Below, in pieces: positions 10,907-19,451 of a stretch of DNA of 64,000 bases. This stretch comes from Mixta tenebrionis (GTDB taxonomy: Bacteria; Pseudomonadota; Gammaproteobacteria; Enterobacterales; Enterobacteriaceae): assembly GCF_006517625.1 (NCBI RefSeq), contig NZ_VHQI01000001.1:130180-194179 (forward strand), given 5' to 3'. Made by a program: the position numbers and the translations under genes. The first letter of the stretch is position 1; every line of letters begins with the position of its first letter. The notes below the pieces were generated by a model that did not search any database, was not told where the DNA came from, and was given only the letters and a program-made list of their open reading frames with translations.

Positions 10907-10954
10907 GCTGCAAAAAAAAGATATTTTAAGAAAACTCCGCTCAATTTGGCGCGT

Positions 10955-11043
10955 TTGCGCAACAGAATCATATTTATACAAAATTTTATAAATCAGAGAG
11001 ATAGATTTATGTAAGCGTTTTACCGCTTTATTCTGTTGCGCAA
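10955..11043. repeat. Perfect 14-bp inverted repeat, 61-base spacer
   Basis: TTGCGCAACAGAAT (10955-10968) is repeated exactly, inverted, as ATTCTGTTGCGCAA (11030-11043). Each arm contains the self-palindrome TTGCGCAA. The pair lies between the two divergent promoters, so paired operators for a looping regulator are possible. Function unknown. Confidence 0.85.
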
Positions 11044-11271
11044 GTTGCAGATAAATTCTTTTACGAAGCGACGCAGCGTTACGCAGAAAAAAAATAAATT
11101 AATGGAAACGCTATTTCATTTATTTATCGGATAGCGTTATTAATTGAATAAATTAAAATGAAAAATTCATATTTAATTGAGGCGGAATTTTTATTTTATT
11201 AATAGCGAACAATTGTCGATTGCCTTCCGCTAAATTATCCGCCAGGCTCAACCCATCCGGCATAAGAGGGA

Positions 11272-12105
11272 ATGATGATGACAGCAGAACGCAGCGTTTT
11301 TTATATCTCCGACGGCACCGCCATCACCGCTGAGGTGCTGGGACACGCGGTAATGTCGCAGTTTCCGGTCACCACCAGCAGCTTTACTCTGCCCTTCGTG
11401 GAGAACGTCCAGCGCGCGCAGGCGGTAAAAGCGCAGATCAACGCCATCTTCCAGCAAAGCGGCCTGCGCCCGCTGGTCTTTTTCTCTGTCGTGCAGCCGG
11501 AAGTGCGTGCCGTAATTTTACAAAGCGAAGGGTTTTGCCAGGATATCGTTCAGATGCTGGTGGCCCCTTTGCAACAGGAGCTGGGGATCGCCCCCGCGCC
11601 GGTGGTGCATCGCACTCACGGCCTGACCGCCAGCAACCTGGGAAAATATGACGCGCGCATCGCGGCGATCGATTATACCCTGGCGCATGACGACGGCATC
11701 TCGCTGCGCGGGCTGGATGAGGCGCAGGTGATTTTACTCGGCGTCTCGCGCTGCGGCAAAACGCCGACCAGCCTCTATCTGGCGATGCAGTTTGGCGTAC
11801 GCGCCGCCAACTATCCGTTTATCGCCGACGACATGGATAACCTGAAGCTGCCTCCGGCGCTGAAACCCCACCAGCATAAACTGTTCGGCCTGACTATCGA
11901 TCCCGAACGGCTGGCGGCCATTCGTCAGGAACGCGCGGAAAATACCCGCTACGCCTCAATGCGCCAGTGCCGTCTTGAAGTGGGCGAAGTTGAAGCGCTG
12001 TTTCGCTCCCATCAAATTCGCTACCTCAACAGTACCAACTACTCGGTAGAAGAGATCGCCACCAAAATTCTCGATATTATGGGGCTGACGCGCCGCATGT
12101 ACTGA
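11272..12105 (+). CDS. ppsR: PpsR, PEP synthase regulatory kinase/pyrophosphorylase
   Basis: Bifunctional DUF299 protein. It inactivates PpsA by ADP-dependent threonine phosphorylation and reactivates it by phosphate-dependent dephosphorylation. The full frame is 277 residues, equal to E. coli. The P-loop GVSRCGKT lies near residue 157, and the core [20 protein letters not shown] is intact. Three consecutive ATG codons (11272, 11275, 11278) are possible starts. The AGAGGG ribosome site at 11265-11270 is best spaced for the third, which would give 275 residues. It is divergent from its target ppsA. Confidence 0.95.
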   Translation: MMMTAERSVFYISDGTAITAEVLGHAVMSQFPVTTSSFTLPFVENVQRAQAVKAQINAIFQQSGLRPLVFFSVVQPEVRAVILQSEGFCQDIVQMLVAPLQQELGIAPAPVVHRTHGLTASNLGKYDARIAAIDYTLAHDDGISLRGLDEAQVILLGVSRCGKTPTSLYLAMQFGVRAANYPFIADDMDNLKLPPALKPHQHKLFGLTIDPERLAAIRQERAENTRYASMRQCRLEVGEVEALFRSHQIRYLNSTNYSVEEIATKILDIMGLTRRMY

Positions 12106-12251
12106 GCGCAGCGCCGCAAAGCCACTGTCGGTTGATGCGGCGCAGGTTTCTACCCCTTACAGACGGTTGAATTTATAGTGGATTGGTTTATTGTGATCCC
12201 CATCACTTCCCGGCACTTCAGCCGCTGCGAAGACACTATTTCGAGATTGCA

Positions 12252-13298
12252 ATGAACAAAACTGATGAACTGCGTACCGCGCGCATCGATAGCCTGGTGA
12301 CGCCCGCGACGCTGGCGCAACAGTATCCGATTACGCAGAGTATTGCCGCCGACGTAACGGCCGCCCGACAGCGCATCGCGCGCATTCTCAACGGCGACGA
12401 TGCGCGACTGTTGGTGATTATCGGCCCCTGTTCGCTCCACGATCCGCGTGCCGCGCTCGACTACGCCGCCCGGCTGAAAGCCCTGCGCGACCGCTATCAG
12501 GACCGGCTGGAAATCGTGATGCGCACCTATTTTGAGAAGCCCCGCACCGTCGTGGGCTGGAAGGGGCTGATTTCCGATCCCGGCCTCGACGGCTCGTTTC
12601 GCGTTAACGAAGGGCTGGGCATAGCGCGCAAGCTGCTGCTGGATATTAACGCGCTGGGGCTGCCTACCGCCACCGAATTTCTGGATATGGTGATCGGACA
12701 GTTTATTGCCGATCTGATCAGCTGGGGAGCTATTGGCGCCCGCACCACCGAAAGCCAGATCCATCGCGAAATGGCCTCGGCGCTCTCCTGCCCGGTCGGC
12801 TTTAAAAACGGCACCGACGGCAATACGCGTATTGCGATTGACGCCATTCGCGCCGCCAGGGTCAGCCATATGTTTCTCTCGCCCGACAAGCACGGGCAGA
12901 TGACGATTTATCAAACCAGCGGCAATCCCTCCGGGCACATTATTATGCGCGGCGGCAAGGCGCCCAACTATCACCCGCAGGATATCGCCCAGGCGGCGGC
13001 CAGCCTGCGTGAATTCGATCTGCCTGAGCGACTGGTGGTCGATTTCAGCCACGGCAACTGTCTGAAGCAGCATCGCCGTCAGTGCGAGGTGGCTGAATCG
13101 GTGGCGCAGCAGATCCGCGATGGATCGCGCGCCATCGCCGGGGTGATGATTGAGAGCTTTATCCAGGAAGGCAACCAGCCGGTGGTCAGCGGTCAGCCGC
13201 TGAATTATGGCCAGTCGATTACCGATCCCTGCCTGAGCTGGGAGCAGAGCGAAGCGGTGCTGGCGCTGCTGGCGCAGGCGGTCGCAAGCCGTTTCTGA
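12252..13298 (+). CDS. aroH: AroH, Trp-sensitive DAHP synthase
   Basis: First enzyme of the shikimate pathway, condensing phosphoenolpyruvate with erythrose 4-phosphate. It has 348 residues, identical in length to E. coli AroH and much closer to it than to AroF or AroG. Visible motifs are VIIGPCSLHDPR, TYFEKPRTVVGWKG, WGAIGARTTESQIHRE and VVDFSHGNC. The start MNKTDELRTARI matches the family; the frame stays open 23 codons upstream. A possible promoter is TTGAAT (12167-12172) and TATTGT (12189-12194). I see no clear TrpR operator, unlike E. coli. A strong terminator follows. Confidence 0.96.
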   Translation: MNKTDELRTARIDSLVTPATLAQQYPITQSIAADVTAARQRIARILNGDDARLLVIIGPCSLHDPRAALDYAARLKALRDRYQDRLEIVMRTYFEKPRTVVGWKGLISDPGLDGSFRVNEGLGIARKLLLDINALGLPTATEFLDMVIGQFIADLISWGAIGARTTESQIHREMASALSCPVGFKNGTDGNTRIAIDAIRAARVSHMFLSPDKHGQMTIYQTSGNPSGHIIMRGGKAPNYHPQDIAQAAASLREFDLPERLVVDFSHGNCLKQHRRQCEVAESVAQQIRDGSRAIAGVMIESFIQEGNQPVVSGQPLNYGQSITDPCLSWEQSEAVLALLAQAVASRF

Positions 13299-13324
13299 GG
13301 CGCAGGCAGCAGCGGAAGTTAGCA

Positions 13325-13348
13325 AGCCGGTCGCCGACCGGCTTTTTT
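13325..13348 (+). terminator. Rho-independent terminator of aroH
   Basis: AGCCGGTC and GACCGGCT form an 8-bp stem with a GCC loop, followed by a run of T, 27 bases after the aroH stop. Confidence 0.88.
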
Positions 13349-13363
13349 ATACCTCAGCAGCGG

Positions 13364-14803
13364 TTAGCTGGAGCAGCTGACGGCGATTTTTTTACCCCAG
13401 TCCGGCGGGCGCCGCGTTAACTCGGCAAATTCAGGCGCGTCGCTGAAAGGATCGCTGAGCGCCCGGTGCAGATGTTGCAGCATGGAGATATCGCCCTGCT
13501 CCGCGCCGTCAATCGCCTGCTGCGCCAGATAGTTGCGCAGGATCACCGCCGGGTTTGCGCTCTTCATCAGCCGCTGACGTTCTTCGTCGCTGCGCTCATC
13601 TTTTAACAAACGCTGCTGGTAGCGCTGATACCAGTCGTCAAAAGCGGCGCGATCGATAAACTCATCGCGCAGCGGCGAGCGATGCTCCTGCTGCTGTACC
13701 TCGCTGAGCATACGGAAGGTACGGGTATAGTCGCTGCCCTCCTGGCTCATTAACGCCAGCAGCCCGGTCAGCAGGTCGTTATCCTCTTTTTGCGGCGTCA
13801 GGAACCCCAGTTTGGCGCGCATTTTTTCGCCCCAGGCGGCCAGCAGCGCCGGCTCATAGCCGCTCAGCGCCTGACGCAGCCGATCGGCGCTCAGCAGATG
13901 CGATAAGGCGTGCGCCAGTCGGTTAAGGTTCCACAGGCCAATCATCGGCTGATTATCAAAAGCGTAGCGTCCCTGATAGTCAGAGTGATTACAGATATAA
14001 CCCGGTTGGTAGTCGTCAAGAAAACCGTAGGGACCGTAATCCAGCGTCAGCCCCAGCAACGACATATTGTCGGTATTCATCACGCCATGCGCAAAACCGA
14101 CGCTTTGCCAGGCGGCGATAAGCCGTGCGGTGCGCTCCACCACGTCACTGAACCACAGCAGATAGCGATCGCTCTCCTGCTCCAGCTCCGGCCAGTGATG
14201 ACGAATCAGGTAATCCGCCAGCTGTTGCACCTTTTCCGGCTGGCCCTGATAGAAAAAGTGTTCGAAATGACCAAAGCGCGCATGGCTTTCCGCCACGCGC
14301 AGCAGCATCGCGCCATGCTCTTTCGTTTCGCGGTAAACCGGTTCGTCGCTGGTGACAATGGTTAAAGCGCGGCTGCCGGGGATGCCCAGATGAAAGATCG
14401 CTTCAGAGGCGAGAAACTCCCGAATAGTGGATCGCAGCACCGCGCGTCCGTCGCCCATGCGCGAGTATGGCGTCAGGCCGGCGCCTTTCAGATGCCAGTC
14501 AAATTTCCGCCCATCCGCCAGCTGCTGTTCGCCCAGCAGAATACCGCGTCCGTCTCCCAGCTGACCGGCCCAGACGCCAAACTGGTGTCCGCTGTAAACC
14601 TGCGCCAGCGGCTGCATGCCCGGCAGCACGGTTTCACCGCGCCAGACGGCGGATTTTTCCGGCGTAAACCAGCTTTCATCCAGCCCCAGATCTTCAGCCA
14701 GCGCCGCGTTGTGATAGAGCAGGCGCGCATTGCTAAGCGGGGTGGGATGCAACGCGGTATAGAACCCGCCCAGTTCATCATGCCAGGTATTGTTAAAATT
14801 CAT
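13364..14803 (-). CDS. selO: SelO, protein AMPylase (YdiU)
   Basis: Pseudokinase-fold enzyme that transfers AMP to Ser/Thr/Tyr residues of target proteins and is linked to redox homeostasis. It has 479 residues (E. coli 478). Conserved stretches include [23 protein letters not shown], the [19 protein letters not shown] segment and the active-site-like [23 protein letters not shown]. The C-terminus ends SCSS, so the redox-active cysteine at selenocysteine's position in animal homologues is present. It is convergent with aroH. The E. coli ydiE gene that lies between them is absent. Confidence 0.95.
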   Translation of the reverse strand: MNFNNTWHDELGGFYTALHPTPLSNARLLYHNAALAEDLGLDESWFTPEKSAVWRGETVLPGMQPLAQVYSGHQFGVWAGQLGDGRGILLGEQQLADGRKFDWHLKGAGLTPYSRMGDGRAVLRSTIREFLASEAIFHLGIPGSRALTIVTSDEPVYRETKEHGAMLLRVAESHARFGHFEHFFYQGQPEKVQQLADYLIRHHWPELEQESDRYLLWFSDVVERTARLIAAWQSVGFAHGVMNTDNMSLLGLTLDYGPYGFLDDYQPGYICNHSDYQGRYAFDNQPMIGLWNLNRLAHALSHLLSADRLRQALSGYEPALLAAWGEKMRAKLGFLTPQKEDNDLLTGLLALMSQEGSDYTRTFRMLSEVQQQEHRSPLRDEFIDRAAFDDWYQRYQQRLLKDERSDEERQRLMKSANPAVILRNYLAQQAIDGAEQGDISMLQHLHRALSDPFSDAPEFAELTRRPPDWGKKIAVSCSS

Positions 14804-14879
14804 GCTTCCTCCGGTTACCGCATTAAGGTGTAAGTGTAAACCTGAAGTGATGCGGTAAACAGGGAAAGGCGGCGCTTTC

Positions 14880-15619
14880 TCAGCAGCGCCCGCCGAAAAA
14901 AACGCCTGGCGGCTCGGTTAACGTCATCAGCTGCCTCTCCGGCGCCGGTGGAAACAGCGTCCCCTGAGGCCGCTGAAGGCAAAGGAGGATATTTTTTCCA
15001 GCATATCGACGCTGTCCACTCCCTGGGCAATAAACTGCCGGCAGTGATCGCTCAGCTGTTCAATAAGCGCCTTCAGCAGCGAAGGAAAAGAATCGCGCTG
15101 CAGCAACTGCTGTAACAAACCGCGATCCAGCTTAATACGGGTAAACAGATTATCGTAAACCGCTTTGGCCGGCGCTTTGCCGGAACCGAAATTATTCAGG
15201 GTTAATTTAAAATCCGCGCTTAGCGCGCGTAATTCCGGGTTATCCCTGCCCGCTTTAAAATCGGGGAAGCTTTCGCTCAGTGCTAATTCCAGCGCCGGCA
15301 GCGAGCGTAATTTTCGCCGCAGAAAGTCGCTGGATAAAATCAGGCGCGCCAGATAACCATCAAGGTGCAGTAGTACCGCGATGCTATTTCGCTGTAAGAA
15401 ATCGTGATAACGCTCAATAATGACAATCTGCTTTTGCAGGGTTTGCAAACGCTGTTGCTCACTGAACTGCCTCAGCAGAATATCCTGCGGCACGGTTACC
15501 TGCTGGACGGAATAGAGAAAACTGGACAGCAGCTCCACGGCGATCAGCCGTCCATTTAAAGCATAAATGGGGTTGAAAGCCGTATGGATAGCATAATCAG
15601 CAAAATTTTTGCGCGTCAT
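14880..15619 (-). pseudogene. rflP: RflP/YdiV-type degenerate EAL protein, frameshifted near the C-terminus
   Basis: Homologue of E. coli RflP (YdiV), a catalytically dead EAL-domain protein that binds FlhD4C2 and represses flagellar genes. The EAL motif is degenerate (AVELL). As sequenced the frame stops at 14927 after 230 residues, ending in an unrelated Arg-rich tail. In another frame the expected family ending resumes as QGTLFPPAPERQLMTL and stops at 14880. This implies loss of one base near 14966-14970. It lies between selO and nlpC as in E. coli. A sequencing error, a tolerated C-terminal change or a true pseudogene are all possible; most of the domain is intact. Confidence 0.75.
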
Positions 15620-15989
15620 TTTTTAGCCATAAAAAGTGGCAGTTTGCGCATCCTATACTAAGCACTTAGCGCCATCAATAGCTTAACTAATGTTACCCTG
15701 GTAACGAACCCGCGCCCCTGAAGGTGCAACATACTGAAAAACAGTAGGATAAGGCACGTTTAGTATAAAACGTGCTACTGAGCCCGCGCTGACAGCAGCA
15801 AAAATATAAGAATAAATGATGTTTTTATGCGATGCGGGGCGCATCTTACTTAAGCGCCAATACAGGCGGCGCTAATAAAAAGCGTTTTTCTCTGCGCTGC
15901 CGCTGCCGGCTGAAAAGGCTATTTTCTACGTTTCCGGCGCGGGTTAAATATGCTTAATCTGATTCACCAGCCGTATTAAGCGCGGGGGT
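15620..15989. other. Intergenic region rflP/nlpC with three clustered inverted repeats
   Basis: No gene seen in 370 bases. Three compact inverted repeats cluster here: GTTACC-CT-GGTAAC (15692-15705), TACTG-A5-CAGTA (15732-15746) and GCACGTTT-AGTATA-AAACGTGC (15754-15775). None has a T-run, so they are not ordinary terminators. The rflP promoter should be within the proximal part. Confidence 0.6.
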
Positions 15990-16451
15990 TTAAATGCGAC
16001 GCGCCTGCCAAAAAACTTTCTGCCAGTAACGGTTATCCAGCGAGGAGCGGATTACGCCCTGACTGGTGGAGGCATGAATAAACTGATTATCGCTGTCATA
16101 AATACCCACGTGCAGACCGTTATCGCCACGTCCGGTTTTAAAAAACAGCAGATCGCCCGGCAGCAGCTGATCTTTATCGATGCGCGTGCCGATATCGGTT
16201 TGCGCGCGCGTAGTGCGCGGCAGCTGAAGATTAAACCGCTCGCGAAAGGTTAAATAAACAAAGCCTGAGCAGTCGACGCCGCGCCGGCTGAGGCCGCCAT
16301 AGCGATAAGGCGTTCCGTGCCAGCGGCTTAGCTGATCGTTGAGTTCTGCAATCACGGTAATCGAATCGGCAAGGCGGCTATCAGGCGGCGGCGCGCGATG
16401 GCTACAGCCCGCCATAAGAAAACCAAGCAACAGCAACACGCCGATTCGCAT
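15990..16451 (-). CDS. nlpC: NlpC, NlpC/P60 lipoprotein hydrolase
   Basis: Putative cell-wall endopeptidase anchored as a lipoprotein. It has 153 residues (E. coli 154). A signal peptide ends in the lipobox LMAGC with Cys16. The NlpC/P60 triad is complete: Cys61 in RGVDCSGFVY, His114 in LHVGIY and His126 in FIHAST. It lies upstream of rflP on the minus strand, downstream of btuD with a 71-base gap, matching the E. coli order. A substrate in enterobacteria is not well established. Confidence 0.94.
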   Translation of the reverse strand: MRIGVLLLLGFLMAGCSHRAPPPDSRLADSITVIAELNDQLSRWHGTPYRYGGLSRRGVDCSGFVYLTFRERFNLQLPRTTRAQTDIGTRIDKDQLLPGDLLFFKTGRGDNGLHVGIYDSDNQFIHASTSQGVIRSSLDNRYWQKVFWQARRI

Positions 16452-16522
16452 AACCTGAGTCCTTCCTGATATGAACGCAACGGGCTAAATGTAACGGTAA
16501 AAGCGCAGCGCTGGCAACGGCT

Positions 16523-17272
16523 TCAGCCGCTCTCCTCAGTAATTAACCAGCTTTCGCCGTCGGCTTCCAGCCGACGAAAAGAGAGCCCATAAACAACGTT
16601 CAGCGTCGCGGGCTGCATTACGGTTTCCACCTCGCCCTGATAAATGAGCTTGCCGCGGCGCATCAGCCAGACACGCTGCGCGTGGCGCAGACTATGGTTG
16701 AGATCGTGTCCGCTGAGCATTACCGTGCCGCCAGCCGCGCGGAAAGCGCCGAGCTGATTGTCCAGCGCGCGCTGCTGGGCCACATCCAGCCCGCCGTAGG
16801 GTTCATCAAGCAGCAGCACTCCGGGCGGCTGACCATCCTGCGGCCATACCTGAAGCAGTACCGCCATCAGCCTGACCCGCTGCCATTCGCCGCCGGAGAG
16901 CCGCAGCACCGAGCGCGCCAGCTTGTTTTCCAGCTGAAAAGCGCGCAGCAGCGGCGGCAGTAACGGCTCCGACGTCGGGGAGACGGCAAGATGCTGCTGC
17001 AGATAATGCCAGACGGCCATCTCTCCCGGCGGCGGCTGTTGCTGCGGCAGCCATGCCCGCCGCCGCGCCAGCGCTTTGGGCGCCCACTGTTTCAGCAAGC
17101 GCCCATCCAGCCGCACCTCGCCCTGTCCCGACAGCAATCCGGCAGCACGCGCCAGCAGCGTGCTTTTTCCGGCGCCGTTAGGACCGAGCAGATGGATGAT
17201 TTCGCCAGCGCGGGCCTGAGCGCTGCAGGGATGCAGGCGTCCGGCTACCGCCGCCTGTTCCAGCGACAGCAT
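16523..17272 (-). CDS. btuD: BtuD, vitamin B12 ABC transporter ATPase
   Basis: ATPase of the BtuCDF importer that moves cobalamin across the inner membrane. It has 249 residues, as in E. coli. The Walker A motif is GPNGAGKST (near 30-38), the signature is LSGGEWQR, Walker B is VLLLDEPYGGLD, and the switch His is in SGHDLNHS. It starts two bases after the btuE stop, and btuC lies upstream in the same direction. btuF, the periplasmic partner, is not in the window. Confidence 0.95.
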   Translation of the reverse strand: MLSLEQAAVAGRLHPCSAQARAGEIIHLLGPNGAGKSTLLARAAGLLSGQGEVRLDGRLLKQWAPKALARRRAWLPQQQPPPGEMAVWHYLQQHLAVSPTSEPLLPPLLRAFQLENKLARSVLRLSGGEWQRVRLMAVLLQVWPQDGQPPGVLLLDEPYGGLDVAQQRALDNQLGAFRAAGGTVMLSGHDLNHSLRHAQRVWLMRRGKLIYQGEVETVMQPATLNVVYGLSFRRLEADGESWLITEESG

Positions 17273-17274
17273 CG

Positions 17275-17820
17275 CTATTTCGCCAGCGCGAGCTTAATGC
17301 TTTCCATTACGATAGGATCTTCCGGCGTCATATCCGGAGCGAAACGCTGCACCACCTCGCCATCGCGTCCTACCAGGAATTTTTCAAAATTCCATAAAAT
17401 ATCGCCCTTCTCTTTCGGCGCGCGCCCTTTGCTGGCCATACGCTCATAGAAGCCGCTATTTTCCGGCTCTACCGCCTCCGGACGCGCCGCGATCAGCTGT
17501 TGATAAAGCGGATGGCGCTGCGGGCCGTTAACCTCAATCTTGCTGAACATGGGAAAGGTTACGCCGTAACGCGAGGAGCAAAATTGCTGGATCTCTTCAT
17601 TGCTGCCCGGCTCCTGCCCCAGAAAAGCGTTGCAGGGAAAGCCCAGCACGGTAAAGCCTGAGGAATGCCAGGCTCGCTGAAGGTTTTCCAGCTCCTGATA
17701 TTGCGGCGTCAGGCCGCACTCTGAAGCGACGTTAACGATCAGCAGCACATCGCCCTGCCACTGCCCCAGCGTTGTCCGGGTGCCATCCAGCATAACCAGT
17801 TCGGTATCATAAATACTCAT
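17275..17820 (-). CDS. btuE: BtuE, thiol/glutathione peroxidase
   Basis: Glutathione-peroxidase-family enzyme reducing hydroperoxides. Despite its place in the btu operon it is not needed for B12 transport in E. coli. It has 181 residues (E. coli 183). The catalytic Cys is at about 35 (NVASECGLTP), with the FPCNAFLGQEPG loop and the Trp-Asn motif WNFEKFLV. It is packed between btuC and btuD. Confidence 0.95.
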   Translation of the reverse strand: MSIYDTELVMLDGTRTTLGQWQGDVLLIVNVASECGLTPQYQELENLQRAWHSSGFTVLGFPCNAFLGQEPGSNEEIQQFCSSRYGVTFPMFSKIEVNGPQRHPLYQQLIAARPEAVEPENSGFYERMASKGRAPKEKGDILWNFEKFLVGRDGEVVQRFAPDMTPEDPIVMESIKLALAK

Positions 17821-17854
17821 CTGCGATCTCTCTCCTGAGGGTAGTGCAGCCCGC

Positions 17855-18838
17855 TTAGCGATGCTGCGTGAGAAGTAGCCAAATAAACAGCGGCGCGCCC
17901 AGCGTGGCGGTCACCACGCCAATCGGCAATTCCGCTGCGCTGAGTAACAGCCTGGCAATAATATCGGCGGCCAGCAACACGCTGCTGCCGGCTAACGCGC
18001 TGGCTGGCAACAGCGTACGGTAGTCGGTCAGGCCGTTGAGACGCAGCAAATGCGGCACCACCAGCCCGATAAAGCCAATCGCACCGGCCAACGCCACGCT
18101 CACGCCCACCAGCCAGCCGATAGCCACCACCAGCAGGTTGCGCCAGAGAAAAACCGCCAGCCCCAGCTGACGCGCGCTGGTTTCGCCCAGCGCCAGCAGG
18201 TTTAACACCTTTGCCTGCGCGCCCAGCCAGCAGAGCGCCGGCAGCAAAGCCAGCATCAGCCAGCGATAGCGCCAGTCGATGCCGCTAAAGCCGCCCATCA
18301 TCCAGTACATCAGCTGACGTAAATCAAGGTTGCTGCTGAAGTAGACTACCCAGGTCATTACCGCGCTGCAGATGATGCCTAACGCCACGCCCGCCAGCAG
18401 AAGACGACTGTTAGAGAGATGGCGCCGGGCGAAGCAGAGCAGTATGCTGGTCACCAGCAGCGCTCCGGCAATTGCCGCCAGGCTAAACGCCCAAAAATCT
18501 CCGTTGCCCAACAGCACGCAGAGCACCAGCCCGACGCCGGCGCCGTTCGATACGCCCAGCAGCCCCGGCTCCGCCAGCGGATTTTCAAACAGCGCCTGCA
18601 TTACGCAGCCCGCCATCGCCAGCGCGGCGCCAACCAGCAATACGCTAAGCGTGCGCGGCAGCCGCAGCTGCCAGACAAACAGCTCGCCTTGCGGGGTGAA
18701 CCAGCGGGCGGGCGAAATCCACGTCTCACCGGCACACAGCGCAATTAGCGTCATCAGCGTCGCTATAGCAGCCAGGCAGAGCAGCCAGCGCCGGGCGCGG
18801 CGATCCGCCCGGCGCGAAAGGTCATTTAACAGCGACAT
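17855..18838 (-). CDS. btuC: BtuC, vitamin B12 ABC transporter permease
   Basis: Inner-membrane permease of the BtuCD cobalamin importer. It has 327 residues (E. coli 326). The FecCD-family fold is evident, with about ten hydrophobic helices. Conserved segments include [36 protein letters not shown] and [16 protein letters not shown]. It is the first gene of btuC-btuE-btuD, downstream of ihfA on the same strand. A terminator separates it from ihfA. Confidence 0.95.
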   Translation of the reverse strand: MSLLNDLSRRADRRARRWLLCLAAIATLMTLIALCAGETWISPARWFTPQGELFVWQLRLPRTLSVLLVGAALAMAGCVMQALFENPLAEPGLLGVSNGAGVGLVLCVLLGNGDFWAFSLAAIAGALLVTSILLCFARRHLSNSRLLLAGVALGIICSAVMTWVVYFSSNLDLRQLMYWMMGGFSGIDWRYRWLMLALLPALCWLGAQAKVLNLLALGETSARQLGLAVFLWRNLLVVAIGWLVGVSVALAGAIGFIGLVVPHLLRLNGLTDYRTLLPASALAGSSVLLAADIIARLLLSAAELPIGVVTATLGAPLFIWLLLTQHR

Positions 18839-19105
18839 AGTCCTGGTTTTATAAGAAAAACAGAGATTTGATTGTAGTGGCTGACGGGAAAAAAGAAAGC
18901 GCTAAGGTGAGGAACAAGCGGACGAGCGGCGTCTCGTTCACCCTGTTACTTTTCATCAGGATAACCTTATGGTGCGTTACCCGCTTTTATAGCGCCGGCG
19001 CCGGCTGGTCACTAGCGGCTAAGGACGATTTCCACCTTATTTTCCGGTCGCTTACATTGTGCAGCAATAATGAAATCCACACGGCCGCCGCTGGTTAAGG
19101 GCCAT
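18839..19105. other. Intergenic region btuC/ihfA
   Basis: About 270 bases between the ihfA terminator and btuC, both read on the minus strand. I see no gene. A btuC promoter would be expected here, but none stands out. Confidence 0.5.
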
Positions 19106-19130
19106 AAAAAAGCCGCTCCGGGGAGCGGCC
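19106..19130 (-). terminator. Rho-independent terminator of ihfA
   Basis: GCCGCTCC and GGAGCGGC form an 8-bp stem, followed on the minus strand by six T, 18 bases after the ihfA stop. On the plus strand it is followed by CTTTT, so it may act both ways. Confidence 0.88.
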
Positions 19131-19147
19131 TTTTGCCTGACAGTCAG

Positions 19148-19447
19148 TCAGCTGTTTTTCGGGGAAGCGTTTTCGACGCGACTTTTCAGCTTTTGTCCTG
19201 GGCGAAAAGTCACCACGCGACGCGCGGTGATAGGAATATCTTCGCCGGTTTTTGGATTGCGTCCCGGACGTTGATTTTTATCGCGAAGATCAAAATTGCC
19301 AAATCCAGACAGTTTGACCTGCTCACCGTTCTCTAAAGCTCTTCTGACCTCTTCAAAAAACAGTTCAACCAGCTCTTTGGCATCCCGTTTACTCAGCCCC
19401 AGCTTTTCAAACAGGTATTCCGACATATCAGCTTTTGTAAGCGCCAT
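19148..19447 (-). CDS. ihfA: IhfA, integration host factor alpha
   Basis: DNA-bending nucleoid protein, forming a heterodimer with IhfB. It has 99 residues, as in E. coli. The HU/IHF signature [22 protein letters not shown] is nearly invariant. It follows pheT by four bases on the minus strand, so it is co-transcribed with pheMST in the usual enterobacterial arrangement. It ends at a strong terminator. Confidence 0.98.
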   Translation of the reverse strand: MALTKADMSEYLFEKLGLSKRDAKELVELFFEEVRRALENGEQVKLSGFGNFDLRDKNQRPGRNPKTGEDIPITARRVVTFRPGQKLKSRVENASPKNS

Positions 19448-19451
19448 AGGT

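Larger units (their letters stand above)
10791..11271. other. AT-rich divergent regulatory region ppsA/ppsR
   Basis: About 480 AT-rich bases without a credible gene. It contains a Cra-like palindrome and a perfect 14-bp inverted repeat, both listed separately, and must hold the two divergent promoters. The right half is rich in A/T runs, which suggests bending or nucleoid-protein binding, but no specific site was assigned. Confidence 0.6.

Noticed and set aside
12106-12251. TrpR operator before aroH
   Set aside because: Expected from E. coli, but no sequence close to the ACTAGT-type palindrome is present.
12150-13325. 391-codon open frame opposite aroH
   Set aside because: Shadow of aroH, whose protein matches E. 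coli over its full length; no ribosome site or recognisable protein.
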